Counted from the stretch's first letter, positions 25,736-34,619 are shown. The stretch is 64,000 nucleotides of DNA from Paenibacillus luteus (GCF_006542765.1 NZ_SKCD01000066.1:62001-126000); one strand, 5' to 3'. Notes: a model not told the origin generated them from the letters alone. Numbers and translations are program-made.

Positions 25736-27388
25736 ATGGTGAGCGAATCACTGCTAAGGCAGCTGCGAGAGGTAGATATAGATGAGAAAGTTGGATCGCT
25801 AAATAAGCCTACTGATAAGAACAGCTTGGAGCAATGGAAACGCTCCGGCATTCGTTTTACGGCGCGTTCCGGCAAGCTGGAGCAAGTCTATTACCAAGCC
25901 GTGAGAACTCTCTTTGATTGTATTGTACCGACGGCTGGAGACGCGCCAATTCTGCATGAAGGCGGGATATACCTGGGGTGCTGGCTGGAGAGCACGGGAA
26001 CAATCAACGCGGAGCTGCTGTCCCGGTTTATGCCATCGGTGTCAGAAGCCACGTACCGATCGTTTGCTGTGCACCAGCGGGAGGATGGCATGCTGCCCTA
26101 CAAAGTGACAGAGAATGGGCCAGCCTATCGGCAAATCCAGTTGGTGACGCCGCTTGCGCGCAGCGTCTGGAATCACTACAAGCTGAATGAAGCAGGCAGG
26201 CCGTTCTTGCAAACGATGTACGATGCAATGGTCCGCTACGATGAGTGGCTTGTCCAATACCGTAATACACGAGGTACAGGATGCGTCGAGGCTTTCAGCA
26301 CGTTCGATACGGGACATGATCTCTCCCCTCGCTTCTGGCATGTTCCGGATACGCCGCACCGCAATGATGCGACGCAGGTTAATCCCGATTCGCCGATTCT
26401 GCCCTTTCTTGCGCCGGATTTGACTGCAAACGTGTACTGCCAGCGTCTTTATTTGGCCCGCATCGCGGAGGAGCTGGGGTTGCCGGGCGAGCAGTGGCAG
26501 ACGAAAGCCGAAGAGAGCTTGGCGAGCTTATACCGCTATTGCTTTGACGAAGAGGATCATTTCTTCTATGACCGCGACCGGAACGATGAGCTCGTTCGCG
26601 TGCAGTCGGACGTGCTGCTGCGCGTCATGGCTTGCGAGGTCGGAGACCGGGCCTTCTTCGATACGATGTTGAAACGTTATTTGTTGAATACACGGAAGTT
26701 TTTTGCGAAATATCCATTTACGTCCATGTCAATGGACGATCCGAGGTTTGATCCCTTCTCAACCTACAATAGCTGGGGCGGGGCGTCGAACTTCCTGAGC
26801 CTGATTCGCGCGCCGCATGCATTCGAGCACCATGGCCGCCACGTTGAACTGACATGGGTGCTTTATCCTATACTGGCCTCATTTGCGAAGGCTACCCGAT
26901 TTGCTCAGGCAGTCAGCCCATGGACGGGAGACGAAGGCTTCACGGAAGCATATTCTCCATCAATCTTATGCTTGCTTGATTATGTAGAGCGTTTAAGCGG
27001 CATATTGCCAACACCAGACGGCAAGCTGTGGTTTACGGGACTTGTCCCTTATGATGTGGACCATGGGGAAGAAATCACGGGAGAGACCGGCTATAGCCGG
27101 ATGATAGACGGTGTCACTTACGAGCTGCTGAACCTGCAGGAGGAATCCTTGCTATACCGAGATGGAACAAGTTATATGCGCTTCCCTAGCGGAGTACGCG
27201 TAGTTACTGATCGGCAAGGAAAATTAACAAGCCTGATCGGCATGAGTGTCCGAGAGATACAGGGGACTTTATTTTATCAGGATAGGGAATACCCTTTTCA
27301 TATAAAAGGAAATCAAGTTTTGGCATTTGAGGGCGGAATTTTTATCGAAAAATTAACCATCGGAGTCGTAAACCCAACATACAAGTAG
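25736..27388 (+). CDS. (alpha/alpha)6-barrel glycoside hydrolase, MGH1/GH63-like
   Basis: The protein has 550 residues without signal peptide. The helix-rich pattern and phrases such as 'HQREDGMLPYKV', 'VQSDVLLRVMAC', 'STYNSWGGASNFLSL' and 'YSRMIDGVTYELLN' point to an (alpha/alpha)6 toroid like the mannosylglycerate-hydrolase (MGH1)/GH63 group. The catalytic acids cannot be assigned by eye. It starts at ATG 25736 (GTG 25739 also possible) after GTGAGGGG. It sits 14 nt before the GH43 gene, so both probably degrade the imported oligosaccharide in the cytoplasm. Confidence 0.7.
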   Translation: MVSESLLRQLREVDIDEKVGSLNKPTDKNSLEQWKRSGIRFTARSGKLEQVYYQAVRTLFDCIVPTAGDAPILHEGGIYLGCWLESTGTINAELLSRFMPSVSEATYRSFAVHQREDGMLPYKVTENGPAYRQIQLVTPLARSVWNHYKLNEAGRPFLQTMYDAMVRYDEWLVQYRNTRGTGCVEAFSTFDTGHDLSPRFWHVPDTPHRNDATQVNPDSPILPFLAPDLTANVYCQRLYLARIAEELGLPGEQWQTKAEESLASLYRYCFDEEDHFFYDRDRNDELVRVQSDVLLRVMACEVGDRAFFDTMLKRYLLNTRKFFAKYPFTSMSMDDPRFDPFSTYNSWGGASNFLSLIRAPHAFEHHGRHVELTWVLYPILASFAKATRFAQAVSPWTGDEGFTEAYSPSILCLLDYVERLSGILPTPDGKLWFTGLVPYDVDHGEEITGETGYSRMIDGVTYELLNLQEESLLYRDGTSYMRFPSGVRVVTDRQGKLTSLIGMSVREIQGTLFYQDREYPFHIKGNQVLAFEGGIFIEKLTIGVVNPTYK

Positions 27389-27402
27389 GAGAAGGAGCGC
27401 TG

Positions 27403-28302
27403 ATGATGCTGAAAAGCGGGGATTTGCAAATTCGAGATCCGTTCGTACTGGCTGTCATTGATCAACAAAAATATTATTTATACGGCAGTACAGACAAAAA
27501 TATTTGGGGGAAGGGTACCGGATTCGACGCTTATTGGAGCCATGATCTGGCGTCATGGGAAGGGCCGTTTCCTGTCTTTCGGCCAGATTCTGATTTTTTT
27601 GCCGATACGAACTTTTGGGCGCCTGAGGTTTATGGATATAATGATTGCTTCTATATGTTCGCTACCTTTCGCAGGCAGGATAATGGCCTTCTTGGCACGG
27701 CAGTGCTGGCATCGGATGATTTGCTTGGGCCGTTTGTGCCGCATAGTGACGGGCCTGTTACGCCCGAGAGCTGGAGCTCCCTAGACGGAAGCTTGTTTGT
27801 GGATGAGGAGAAGCAGCCCTGGATGGTATTTTGCCATGAATGGCAGCAGACAGGGGACGGGGAAGTTTGTGCAGTGAAGCTAAGTAATGACCTCACATGC
27901 GCAGTGTCGGAGCCGGTCGTCCTATTCTGCGCCTCGGAAGCGCCTTGGACAACCCCTTATGTTTCGCCGCGATATCCGGATCAGGACAATTATGTAACCG
28001 ATGGACCGTATTTGTTTCATTCGTCATCTGGCAGCCTGTATATGCTCTGGGCCAGCTTTATCGACAACAAGTACGCCCTTGGTATAGCGCAGTCTGCCAC
28101 TGGCCTCGTAACGGGTCCATGGACGCACGCAGAGGAGGCGCTCTATCAGAATGACGGAGGGCATGGCATGGTCTTTCGCTCCTTCGACGGACGGCTGCTG
28201 CTCACGATCCATACACCGAACCGCACGCCTGATGAGCGGCCTATCTTTGTGGAGCTGATCGAGGAGAGAGGCGAATTTAAAATTGGGGCTCTTCTTAAGT
28301 AG
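27403..28302 (+). CDS. GH43 family glycosidase (arabinofuranosidase/xylosidase type)
   Basis: The protein has 299 residues and fits a single five-bladed beta-propeller. The catalytic base is the aspartate in 'IRDPFVL' near the N-terminus, 'FWAPEVYGYND' carries the usual blade-2 segment, and 'SLDGSLFVDEE' and 'GGHGMVF' are further GH43 landmarks. No signal peptide is seen, so it is cytoplasmic. AGGAGAAGGAG precedes the ATG. It is the last gene of locus 1. The family acts mostly on arabinose- or xylose-containing chains; the exact activity is not readable. Confidence 0.88.
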   Translation: MMLKSGDLQIRDPFVLAVIDQQKYYLYGSTDKNIWGKGTGFDAYWSHDLASWEGPFPVFRPDSDFFADTNFWAPEVYGYNDCFYMFATFRRQDNGLLGTAVLASDDLLGPFVPHSDGPVTPESWSSLDGSLFVDEEKQPWMVFCHEWQQTGDGEVCAVKLSNDLTCAVSEPVVLFCASEAPWTTPYVSPRYPDQDNYVTDGPYLFHSSSGSLYMLWASFIDNKYALGIAQSATGLVTGPWTHAEEALYQNDGGHGMVFRSFDGRLLLTIHTPNRTPDERPIFVELIEERGEFKIGALLK

Positions 28303-28316
28303 CCGCATTGTGATGA

Positions 28317-28358
28317 AAAAAAAGCAGCGATCCCTTAGTGGGATTCGCTGCTTTTTTG
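28317..28358. terminator. Bidirectional terminator between GH43 and TerC genes
   Basis: Stem 28323-28334 with 28340-28352 (one bulged T), A-rich on the left and T-rich on the right, so it works for both convergent genes. The TerC stop codon (28335-28337) lies in the loop. Confidence 0.9.
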
Positions 28359-29030
28359 CGGATTATCTTTTTGCTTGCGCTTGTTGGTGAGCCAGCCGGC
28401 AGCGATGGTGAGAAGGATGACGGAAATGATGAACAACCAGTAAACCCATGGATTCTCAAAAAAAGCGTGGAATGATTTTTCGTGTGTAATCATTTTGGCA
28501 GCGGTATACGCCAGTACAGCAGAACCGACATATACAATCCATTCGTAACGGTTGATCAGCTTAATGAAAAGGGTGCTGCCCCAAACGACAACAGGAACGC
28601 TAATGATTAGGCCGAGAACAACAAGCAGTGTATCGCCATGTGCGGCTCCTGCGACCGCAATGACATTATCGATGCCCATCGCCGCGTCTGCAATGATGAT
28701 TGTGCGGATCGATTGCCAGAGTGTATTGCCTGATTTGATGCCGTCATGCGCATCCTCCTGCACAAGCAGCTTATAGGCAATCCAGACGAGAAGAAGTCCT
28801 CCCACAAGATTTAGCCACGGTACATTCAGCAGTTGAACAACAAGAAGGGTTGCGATGACCCGAATGCCTACAGCTCCCGCTGTGCCCCAAATGACTGCCT
28901 TCTTTTGCTGTTCTTTGGGCAAATTCCGAGCCGCGAGTCCAATTACTATGGCGTTGTCTCCGGCCAAAATCAAGTCAATAAAAATAATGGTAAGCAGGGC
29001 GGAAAAAAATTCGACCGAGAAAAGTTCCAT
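28335..29030 (-). CDS. TerC/YjbE family membrane protein
   Basis: The protein has 231 residues and about seven membrane helices. The family motifs 'LAGDNAIVIGLAARNLP' (~residue 22-38) and 'ADAAMGIDNVIAVAGAA' (~114-130) carry the conserved Asp/Asn residues in the membrane. TerC proteins of Bacillus export manganese or help metalate secreted enzymes. The C-terminus is lysine-rich and cytoplasmic. AGGATGG precedes the ATG. It diverges from a second TerC gene at 29272. Confidence 0.9.
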   Translation of the reverse strand: MELFSVEFFSALLTIIFIDLILAGDNAIVIGLAARNLPKEQQKKAVIWGTAGAVGIRVIATLLVVQLLNVPWLNLVGGLLLVWIAYKLLVQEDAHDGIKSGNTLWQSIRTIIIADAAMGIDNVIAVAGAAHGDTLLVVLGLIISVPVVVWGSTLFIKLINRYEWIVYVGSAVLAYTAAKMITHEKSFHAFFENPWVYWLFIISVILLTIAAGWLTNKRKQKDNPQKSSESH

Positions 29031-29057
29031 ATTCGGTGGCCATCCTTTCTTAAAAAC

Positions 29058-29098
29058 ATAAGAATGGATAAGTTTTTCAACTTATACGGGATTCTTAT
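29058..29098. repeat. Palindromic element in the TerC intergenic region
   Basis: ATAAGAAT (29058-29065) pairs with ATTCTTAT (29091-29098) and ATAAGTT (29068-29074) pairs with AACTTAT (29079-29085), giving a hairpin with a GAAA-type loop when read on the minus strand. The layout and the words AACTTATA...CTTATATTTCA recur at 32528-32577. It lies in the 5' leader of the minus-strand TerC gene. Confidence 0.7.
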
Positions 29099-29271
29099 AT
29101 TTCACGGCGCAACGTGCCTTCACCTATAGGGAGCATGGAGTGACGTTAACGCTTGATACTAGCTTATTTATGAAGCTTAAAAACAATGCGAAGAGCAAGA
29201 GGGTTGAACTCATTTTTTTTTAGGACATATTCTCCGAAGCTTGTACATACAGCTGTTAAGAGGAGGGATGG

Positions 29272-29937
29272 ATGTTGGACAGCGTAATCCTGTTTATCGA
29301 AATCGTATTGATTAATGTACTGCTGAGCGGCGATAATGCAATCGTCATCGCAATGGCCAGCGGCCAGCTTCCGCCTGAGCAGCGCAAACGCGCCGTTTGG
29401 TGGGGAGCGCTGGCAGCCGTTCTGCTTAGATGCTTGTTGACACTGGTAGCGATTAGGCTGCTAGATGTACCTTTCCTACAGGCGATCGGCGCCTTGCTGC
29501 TGTTTTATATCGCGGTAAAGCTGCTTGCCGATTCAGGCGGGCAGCAGGAAACGCATAAGATCAAAAAAGCAGCAACGATCGGGCAGGCGATTTGGACAAT
29601 CGTGGTGGCCGATTTCGTCATGAGTCTCGACAATGTATTGGCTATTGCAGCTGTTGCCGATGGAGATCCCGTTCTTATTTTGCTCGGAATCGCGCTAAGC
29701 ATTCCTATGATTATATGGGGAAGCCAAATGCTGGGAACGCTGCTGCAAAAATTCCCAGCACTTTCCTATATAGGTGCCGCTTTGCTCGCCTACGCTGCTG
29801 GCGAGATGCTGATGCATGATCCCGGAATGGATAATTTGCTATTCCATGGCTCCAAAACGCTCGCGGAAGCGATTCCATTACTTTGCGTTCCACTGGTCAT
29901 TATTTTGGCCATTGCCAAAAAAAAGCCCATTTTATAA
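29272..29937 (+). CDS. TerC/YjbE family membrane protein, second copy
   Basis: The protein has 221 residues and about seven membrane helices. It carries the same motifs as its divergent neighbour: 'LSGDNAIVIAMASGQLP' and 'ADFVMSLDNVLAIAAVADG'. The two are clearly paralogous but not recently duplicated, because many positions differ. Manganese or related metal export is inferred from the family. AGGAGGG lies just upstream of ATG 29272. It is monocistronic with a strong terminator. Confidence 0.9.
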   Translation: MLDSVILFIEIVLINVLLSGDNAIVIAMASGQLPPEQRKRAVWWGALAAVLLRCLLTLVAIRLLDVPFLQAIGALLLFYIAVKLLADSGGQQETHKIKKAATIGQAIWTIVVADFVMSLDNVLAIAAVADGDPVLILLGIALSIPMIIWGSQMLGTLLQKFPALSYIGAALLAYAAGEMLMHDPGMDNLLFHGSKTLAEAIPLLCVPLVIILAIAKKKPIL

Positions 29938-29950
29938 GGCTTTCGCCTTG

Positions 29951-29988
29951 TTCCGTTCATGCAAAATAAGCATGAACGGTTTTTTTTT
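29951..29988 (+). terminator. Intrinsic terminator after the second TerC gene
   Basis: A 10-bp stem (29953-29962 with 29970-29979) followed by nine T residues. Confidence 0.93.
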
Positions 29989-30105
29989 GTTCAGAACCGC
30001 GCAACGTACTGGTATTTTTGCGTCAGTTCCTTTAAACTAATATAGATAAAAACTGTCGTCTTTCGTCAACATATGCGATTGGCGTTGTAAGGAGCGGAAG
30101 CGCGT

Positions 30106-30588
30106 ATGCCTAATAACAAATATTCCGCTGGAATTATTTTGCTGTTAGCCGGGCTCGTTATTTTGTTGGGCAAGTTAGGCGTATTCGGCTTTTTGGGCTC
30201 GATTTTCTGGCCGCTGCTGGTACTGATCCCTGGAATTCTGCTGCATGTTCTTTATTTTGGCAGATTGGTTCCTGCGGTCGTGCTTGTACCAGGCGGAATG
30301 CTCGTCGTATATGCTGTACTGTTTATCGTCTGCAACCTTTTTGGATGGGATAAGTTGAAATATTTGTGGCCGCTGTTTATTTTCGGTGTGGCAGCAGGCC
30401 TCTACGAATATTATTTGTTCGGTTCATCCAGACCGCGTGTAGTACTCACGGCATCGATGGCGTTAGCTGCCGCATCAGCTGTGTTTTTTGTTCTTGTTCT
30501 TTTGTGGAGCTGGGGAATTTATGCGATTGCTGCAGCATTGATTGCAGCGGGTGTATGGTTAATGCTAAGCAAACGCAGACGTTGGTAA
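30106..30588 (+). CDS. Small membrane protein, LiaI/LiaF-like transmembrane region
   Basis: The protein has 160 residues and about five membrane helices, beginning 'AGIILLLAGLVILLGKLGVFGF', here quoted only for its typical LiaI-LiaF-like (DUF5668) start 'GIILLLAGLVILLGKLG'. The C-terminus is a short basic tail (KRRRW). Function is unknown; relatives take part in envelope-stress sensing. AAGGAG precedes the ATG. It ends 39 nt before typA, and could be co-transcribed with it. Confidence 0.65.
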   Translation: MPNNKYSAGIILLLAGLVILLGKLGVFGFLGSIFWPLLVLIPGILLHVLYFGRLVPAVVLVPGGMLVVYAVLFIVCNLFGWDKLKYLWPLFIFGVAAGLYEYYLFGSSRPRVVLTASMALAAASAVFFVLVLLWSWGIYAIAAALIAAGVWLMLSKRRRW

Positions 30589-30627
30589 AAGATTTAAATA
30601 AAAAACAATTGGAGTGGATTACAAGTT

Positions 30628-32469
30628 ATGCAAGCAAGAGAGAACTTACGGAATATCGCCATTATTGCCCACGTTGACCATGGTAAAACAACATTGGTGG
30701 ACAAACTGCTTCAACAATCAGGAACATTCAGAGACCATGAAGCCGTTCAAGAGCGCGCTATGGACTCCAATGATCTTGAGCGTGAACGCGGGATCACGAT
30801 TTTGGCTAAGAACACAGCAATTAATTACAAAGATTATTTGATCAACATCGTGGATACGCCAGGACATGCTGACTTCGGCGGCGAGGTTGAGCGTATTATG
30901 AAAATGGTTGACGGCGTGCTTTTGGTTGTTGATGCATTTGAGGGCTGTATGCCGCAAACGAAATTCGTATTGCGCAAAGCGCTTGAATCGAACCAAACCC
31001 CAATCGTTGTCGTTAACAAAATTGACCGTCCGAACGCTAGGCCGCAAGAAGTTGTTGACGAGGTTCTTGACCTGTTCATCGAGCTAGGCGCAAATGACGA
31101 GCAGCTTGAGTTCCCGGTTGTTTATGCTTCTGCCCTTATGGGTACTTCAAGCATGGACCCTGAGAAACAAGACGAGAACATGGAAGCTCTTTATGAGACG
31201 ATCGTTAGCAATATCCCATCGCCTAAAGAGGACACTACGCTCCCATTGCAATTCCTCGTTACGCTGCTTGATTATAATGAATATCTTGGCCGTATTGCCG
31301 TTGGCCGCGTTAACCGCGGTATTATCAAGCAAGGCCAAACCGTTGCCGTTATGACTCGCGAAGGCGGTACTAAGCAAGCTCGCATCGAGAAATTGTTCGG
31401 CTTTGTAGGTTTGAAGCGCGTGGAGATTGAAGAAGCAGGCGCTGGTGACATCATCGCGATCGCAGGTATTCGCGAGATCAATATCGGCGAGACGATTGCT
31501 GATCCGCAGAACCCTGAAGCTTTGCCGGTTCTGAAGATCGATGAGCCTACTCTTCAAATGACATTCCTCGTTAACAATAGTCCGTTTGCTGGCCGTGAAG
31601 GTAAATGGGTAACATCACGTAAGCTTCGTGAGCGTCTGTACAAAGAGCTTGAAACAGATGTAGCACTTCGCGTTGAAGAAACAGACAGCCCGGATGCTTT
31701 TATCGTTTCCGGACGCGGTGAGCTTCACCTCGGTATCCTTATCGAGAACATGCGTCGTGAAGGCTTCGAGCTTCAAGTATCCAAGCCTGAAGTTATCATT
31801 AAAGAGATCGATGGTTCGAAGAAAGAGCCTTACGAGCGTCTTCTAATTGATACTCCTGAAGAGAGCACTGGCGCTGTAATGGAGAGCCTTGGAACTCGTA
31901 AAGCTGAAATGCTAAACATGATCAACCATGGCAATGGCCAAGTTCGTCTGGAGTTCAAAATCCCAGCACGCGGTTTGATCGGCTACCGTACTCAATTCCT
32001 GACACTAACACGCGGCTATGGCATTATGAACAACGCATTCGACAGCTATGGTCCTCTTGCAGGCGCTGGCGTAGGCGGACGTCACCAAGGCGTACTGGTA
32101 GCTAGTGAGAACGGTACTTCGACATTCTACGGCATGATGGGCGTAGAGGATCGTGGTATTCAGTTCCTGGAGCCAGGTACAGAAATTTACGAAGGCATGA
32201 TCGTTGGCGAGCATACGCGCGAGAACGACATCATCGTTAATATTTGTAAAGTGAAACAGCTGAACAACATCCGTTCTGCTGGTAAAGACGATACCGTTAC
32301 GCTGAAAAGCCCTCGTCTATTCTCACTTGAGCAAGCGCTTGAGTATCTGAATGATGATGAGTATTGCGAAATTACACCAAAATCAATTCGCCTTCGCAAA
32401 AAGATTTTGAACAAAAGCGAACGTGAGCGTGCTGACAAAAACCGTAAAAACGCTCAAGCCAGCGTCTAA
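30628..32469 (+). CDS. typA: Ribosome-associated GTPase TypA/BipA
   Basis: The protein has 613 residues with the full order of domains: GTPase domain with G1 'HVDHGKTT' (~15-22), G2/G3 'RERGIT' and 'DTPGHADF', G4 'NKID'; then the beta-barrel domain II, EF-G-like domains III and V, and the TypA-specific C-terminal domain ending in a basic tail. It binds the 70S ribosome near the A site and helps 50S assembly in cold or stress. Codon choice is cleaner than in neighbours, as in well-expressed genes. TypA-YlaH order matches B. subtilis ylaG-ylaH. Confidence 0.97.
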   Translation: MQARENLRNIAIIAHVDHGKTTLVDKLLQQSGTFRDHEAVQERAMDSNDLERERGITILAKNTAINYKDYLINIVDTPGHADFGGEVERIMKMVDGVLLVVDAFEGCMPQTKFVLRKALESNQTPIVVVNKIDRPNARPQEVVDEVLDLFIELGANDEQLEFPVVYASALMGTSSMDPEKQDENMEALYETIVSNIPSPKEDTTLPLQFLVTLLDYNEYLGRIAVGRVNRGIIKQGQTVAVMTREGGTKQARIEKLFGFVGLKRVEIEEAGAGDIIAIAGIREINIGETIADPQNPEALPVLKIDEPTLQMTFLVNNSPFAGREGKWVTSRKLRERLYKELETDVALRVEETDSPDAFIVSGRGELHLGILIENMRREGFELQVSKPEVIIKEIDGSKKEPYERLLIDTPEESTGAVMESLGTRKAEMLNMINHGNGQVRLEFKIPARGLIGYRTQFLTLTRGYGIMNNAFDSYGPLAGAGVGGRHQGVLVASENGTSTFYGMMGVEDRGIQFLEPGTEIYEGMIVGEHTRENDIIVNICKVKQLNNIRSAGKDDTVTLKSPRLFSLEQALEYLNDDEYCEITPKSIRLRKKILNKSERERADKNRKNAQASV

Positions 32470-32486
32470 GATTGCATCCTTCAACG

Positions 32487-32525
32487 AACGTAAGGCTTTG
32501 CGCGAGCAAGGCCTTACGTTTTCTT
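32487..32525 (+). terminator. Intrinsic terminator after typA
   Basis: A 10-bp stem (32487-32496 with 32511-32520) with TTTTCTTT. It is directly followed by a second, longer palindrome. Confidence 0.9.
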
Positions 32526-32527
32526 TA

Positions 32528-32577
32528 AAATATAAGTGGGATTATAAGTTGCTTAACTTATAATCCCACTTATATTT
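32528..32577. repeat. Perfect 23-bp inverted repeat with a 4-nt loop
   Basis: Positions 32528-32550 are the exact reverse complement of 32555-32577, separated by GCTT. Inner words (ATAAGTT / AACTTAT) and the right flank (CTTATATTTCA) are shared with the element at 29058-29098. It is AT-rich, lies just after the typA terminator and about 70 nt before the next gene, and has no coding capacity. It may be a genome-wide repeat (REP-like) or a second terminator. Confidence 0.85.
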
Positions 32578-32647
32578 CATATTGAATTCACATTCGTGCA
32601 ACTAATACGCGGCTACAGCCGTTTAAATGGAGAAGGAGGTAAGGTGC

Positions 32648-32959
32648 ATGCAGGCGTGGCTAAGCGACCATAAGCTCGTTTCTTACTTAATCATTCTGGG
32701 CTTTACGATATACATATTTAATAAAGTGTTTCGTGCTCAGCAGAAGCTGCCGTTGTTCAAGGAGATCCTCGTTTATGCTTTGATTGCATTCGGTTCTTTC
32801 GTACTTATGATCTTGCAAGTCGACAAGCTGCCGATTATTCAATGTATGGGCGTTGCTGTTCTTATGATGCTCATGCTTCGGGGGCGTCAGCTCTATGACA
32901 AGTGGAAAGGTATTAGAGAAAGCAAGGATCCGCAGCAGAATGCTGGATCAGGCAAATGA
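32648..32959 (+). CDS. YlaH-like membrane protein
   Basis: The protein has 103 residues with three hydrophobic segments ('LVSYLIILGFTIYIFNKVF', 'EILVYALIAFGSFVLMILQV', 'GVAVLMMLML') and a charged tail. It matches the YlaH family in size and in its place after typA. Function is unknown. The start is ATG 32648, 9 nt after AAGGAGG; the frame from 32627 begins before that site. It overlaps the next gene by 4 nt (ATGA). Confidence 0.8.
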   Translation: MQAWLSDHKLVSYLIILGFTIYIFNKVFRAQQKLPLFKEILVYALIAFGSFVLMILQVDKLPIIQCMGVAVLMMLMLRGRQLYDKWKGIRESKDPQQNAGSGK

Positions 32960-33228
32960 AGTTCGAGGATGCTTTGTTTAACTGGCTGCAAATAAAGGTG
33001 GTATCCAATGCCCGTCAAGACGATCAGGCGGCTCTGGATACGCTCTCTTTTTTTGAGCAAATTTTGTCAGAGGATCATGGCCTCTCCGATTATTCGATCA
33101 TCAGGACCGATGAAACGATGATCCATGTCAAGTATACGAAGGAAGGCCGTTCCAAGCTGCAGTTATATCCGCGCGAGCTTGGAGAGCAGCTGCTGACGGA
33201 CATCGAATCCAATCCAAAATACAATTGA
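32956..33228 (+). CDS. Hypothetical small acidic protein
   Basis: The 90-residue soluble protein is not one I recognise. It is rich in Asp and Glu, with predicted helix then strand patterns ('NWLQIKVVSNARQDDQAAL', 'DETMIHVKYTKEGRSKLQLY'). It overlaps the ylaH-like gene by ATGA, so it is translationally coupled. It occupies the place where B. subtilis has ylaI, but it has no zinc-ribbon cysteines and is not YlaI. Confidence 0.7.
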   Translation: MKFEDALFNWLQIKVVSNARQDDQAALDTLSFFEQILSEDHGLSDYSIIRTDETMIHVKYTKEGRSKLQLYPRELGEQLLTDIESNPKYN

Positions 33229-33245
33229 ACATGAAGGTGGCCCAT

Positions 33246-34298
33246 ATGAGTAAAGGAACTACAGAATTACCATCAAGAGCGGCCGCCCGTCAGCCGGTAA
33301 AGAAAACCAAGAAACAGAAGCCAAAGAAAAAACGTTCCGTACTGAAAATGTTTTTTGTCGTGCTATTTGCCATTCTGCTTATTATTGCGGCAGGCTTGGC
33401 GTATTTGGTGTTCAAGGCTGATAAAGCGGTTGACCAAATATCTGTGCCAGGCGAGACGGAAGTCGTTGTGCCCCCGGAAGAATCTGTGAAGAAAAAAGCG
33501 GTTGGCATGCTGCTCATGGGCATCGATTCCCGCTCCCATGGCGGAGGCTTGAATACGGATGTCATGATGGTAGCCGTATTTAACCCAAACAGCAAATCAG
33601 CGACGATCGTAACGATTCCCCGCGATTCCAACATTGACATCGACGGCTATCGTGCACGGAAAGCAAATGCCTTCTATGCGGACTTTTACATGAATGCATT
33701 AAATACGAAAAAAATGAAAAAAGAAGCAGCTTACGCAGACGCGAAGCAAGAAGTGCGAACCGTCATGAGCAAGCTGTTTGATATTGATCTCAAATATACC
33801 GCCGTCATTAACTTCCAAGGCTTTGCCGACGTCGTGGATGCACTGGGCGGGGTGGAGGTCGATGTCGATATGCGCATGAAGTACAAGGATTCGGCTGATG
33901 GCACAAATATTGATTTGCAACCTGGCTTTCAGCGCTTGAGCGGGGAGAAGGCGCTTGATTTTGTCCGTTACCGCAAATCGAATAATGGCAAAAACATGTC
34001 CAGCGACTTTGACCGCAACAAAAGGCAAAGCCAAGTGATCGGAGCGCTAACGGACAAAATGAAGTCTTTGGACGGCATTACGAAATTAGGTTCTGTAATT
34101 GAGGCGGTTGGGAATAACTTAACAATGGATATGCCTTCCAATGAAATTAAAAACATGATGTCTACCTACCTCGGCATCAGCCGTGAGGAGGTTACATTCA
34201 TCCCGCTCGAGGGAACGTGGAAAAGTCCTTATGTTTATTTGAGCGAGCAGAATCTGAACGAAGCTCGGGCTGCCCTTCAGGCAAAAATGGCTGAATAG
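33246..34298 (+). CDS. LytR-CpsA-Psr (LCP) family cell-wall ligase
   Basis: The protein has 350 residues. A basic cytoplasmic N-terminus (~1-35, Lys-rich) precedes one membrane helix (~36-58) and an extracytoplasmic LCP domain (~85-300) with 'GMLLMGIDSR', 'TIPRDSNIDIDGY' and 'DFVRYRKSN...DFDRNKRQSQ', the Asp/Arg residues that bind the polyprenyl pyrophosphate. LCP enzymes attach teichoic acids or other glycopolymers to peptidoglycan. I start at ATG 33246 with AAGGTGG upstream, not at TTG 33225. It stands 17 nt after the small gene and is probably in the same operon. Confidence 0.92.
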   Translation: MSKGTTELPSRAAARQPVKKTKKQKPKKKRSVLKMFFVVLFAILLIIAAGLAYLVFKADKAVDQISVPGETEVVVPPEESVKKKAVGMLLMGIDSRSHGGGLNTDVMMVAVFNPNSKSATIVTIPRDSNIDIDGYRARKANAFYADFYMNALNTKKMKKEAAYADAKQEVRTVMSKLFDIDLKYTAVINFQGFADVVDALGGVEVDVDMRMKYKDSADGTNIDLQPGFQRLSGEKALDFVRYRKSNNGKNMSSDFDRNKRQSQVIGALTDKMKSLDGITKLGSVIEAVGNNLTMDMPSNEIKNMMSTYLGISREEVTFIPLEGTWKSPYVYLSEQNLNEARAALQAKMAE

Positions 34299-34379
34299 CC
34301 ATAGACTGCCGATAAGGATTTGGATATAATAAGCTTACAGAGGCCGTTTCTGATATTTGTACAGAAGGAGGTCATGCGA

Positions 34380-34619
34380 ATGACCCAAGCCGTATTCGCA
34401 AAGTCCAAGCAACCGATCGAAGATCTGCCTATGCAAACTTTCGCTCTACTGTACGAGATGAATAGGGTATCTGAACAACTATCCTCTGGCGTGTCAAGTC
34501 ACGTGGATGTTGCAAACGGCGTATGCTTGTCCTCTGTCTATGTGATTGACCAAACGAATAAGAACCTTGCTGCGGACAACTTGGATGTACAGGTTTATGC
34601 TGCCATGAAGAAAGCCTAG
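34380..34619 (+). CDS. Hypothetical small protein
   Basis: The protein has 79 residues ('MTQAVFAKSKQPIEDLPMQ...'). AGAAGGAGGT lies 7 nt before ATG 34380, so the start is well supported, while the ATG at 34374 is too close. It has no signal peptide, membrane helix or motif I know. A strong terminator overlaps its stop codon, so it is a real transcript end. It is convergent with the ylaJ-like gene. Confidence 0.65.
   Translation: MTQAVFAKSKQPIEDLPMQTFALLYEMNRVSEQLSSGVSSHVDVANGVCLSSVYVIDQTNKNLAADNLDVQVYAAMKKA

Noticed and set aside
29031..29271. yybP-ykoY manganese riboswitch before the TerC genes
   Set aside because: I looked for its conserved core on both strands and did not find it; only the palindromic element is clear.
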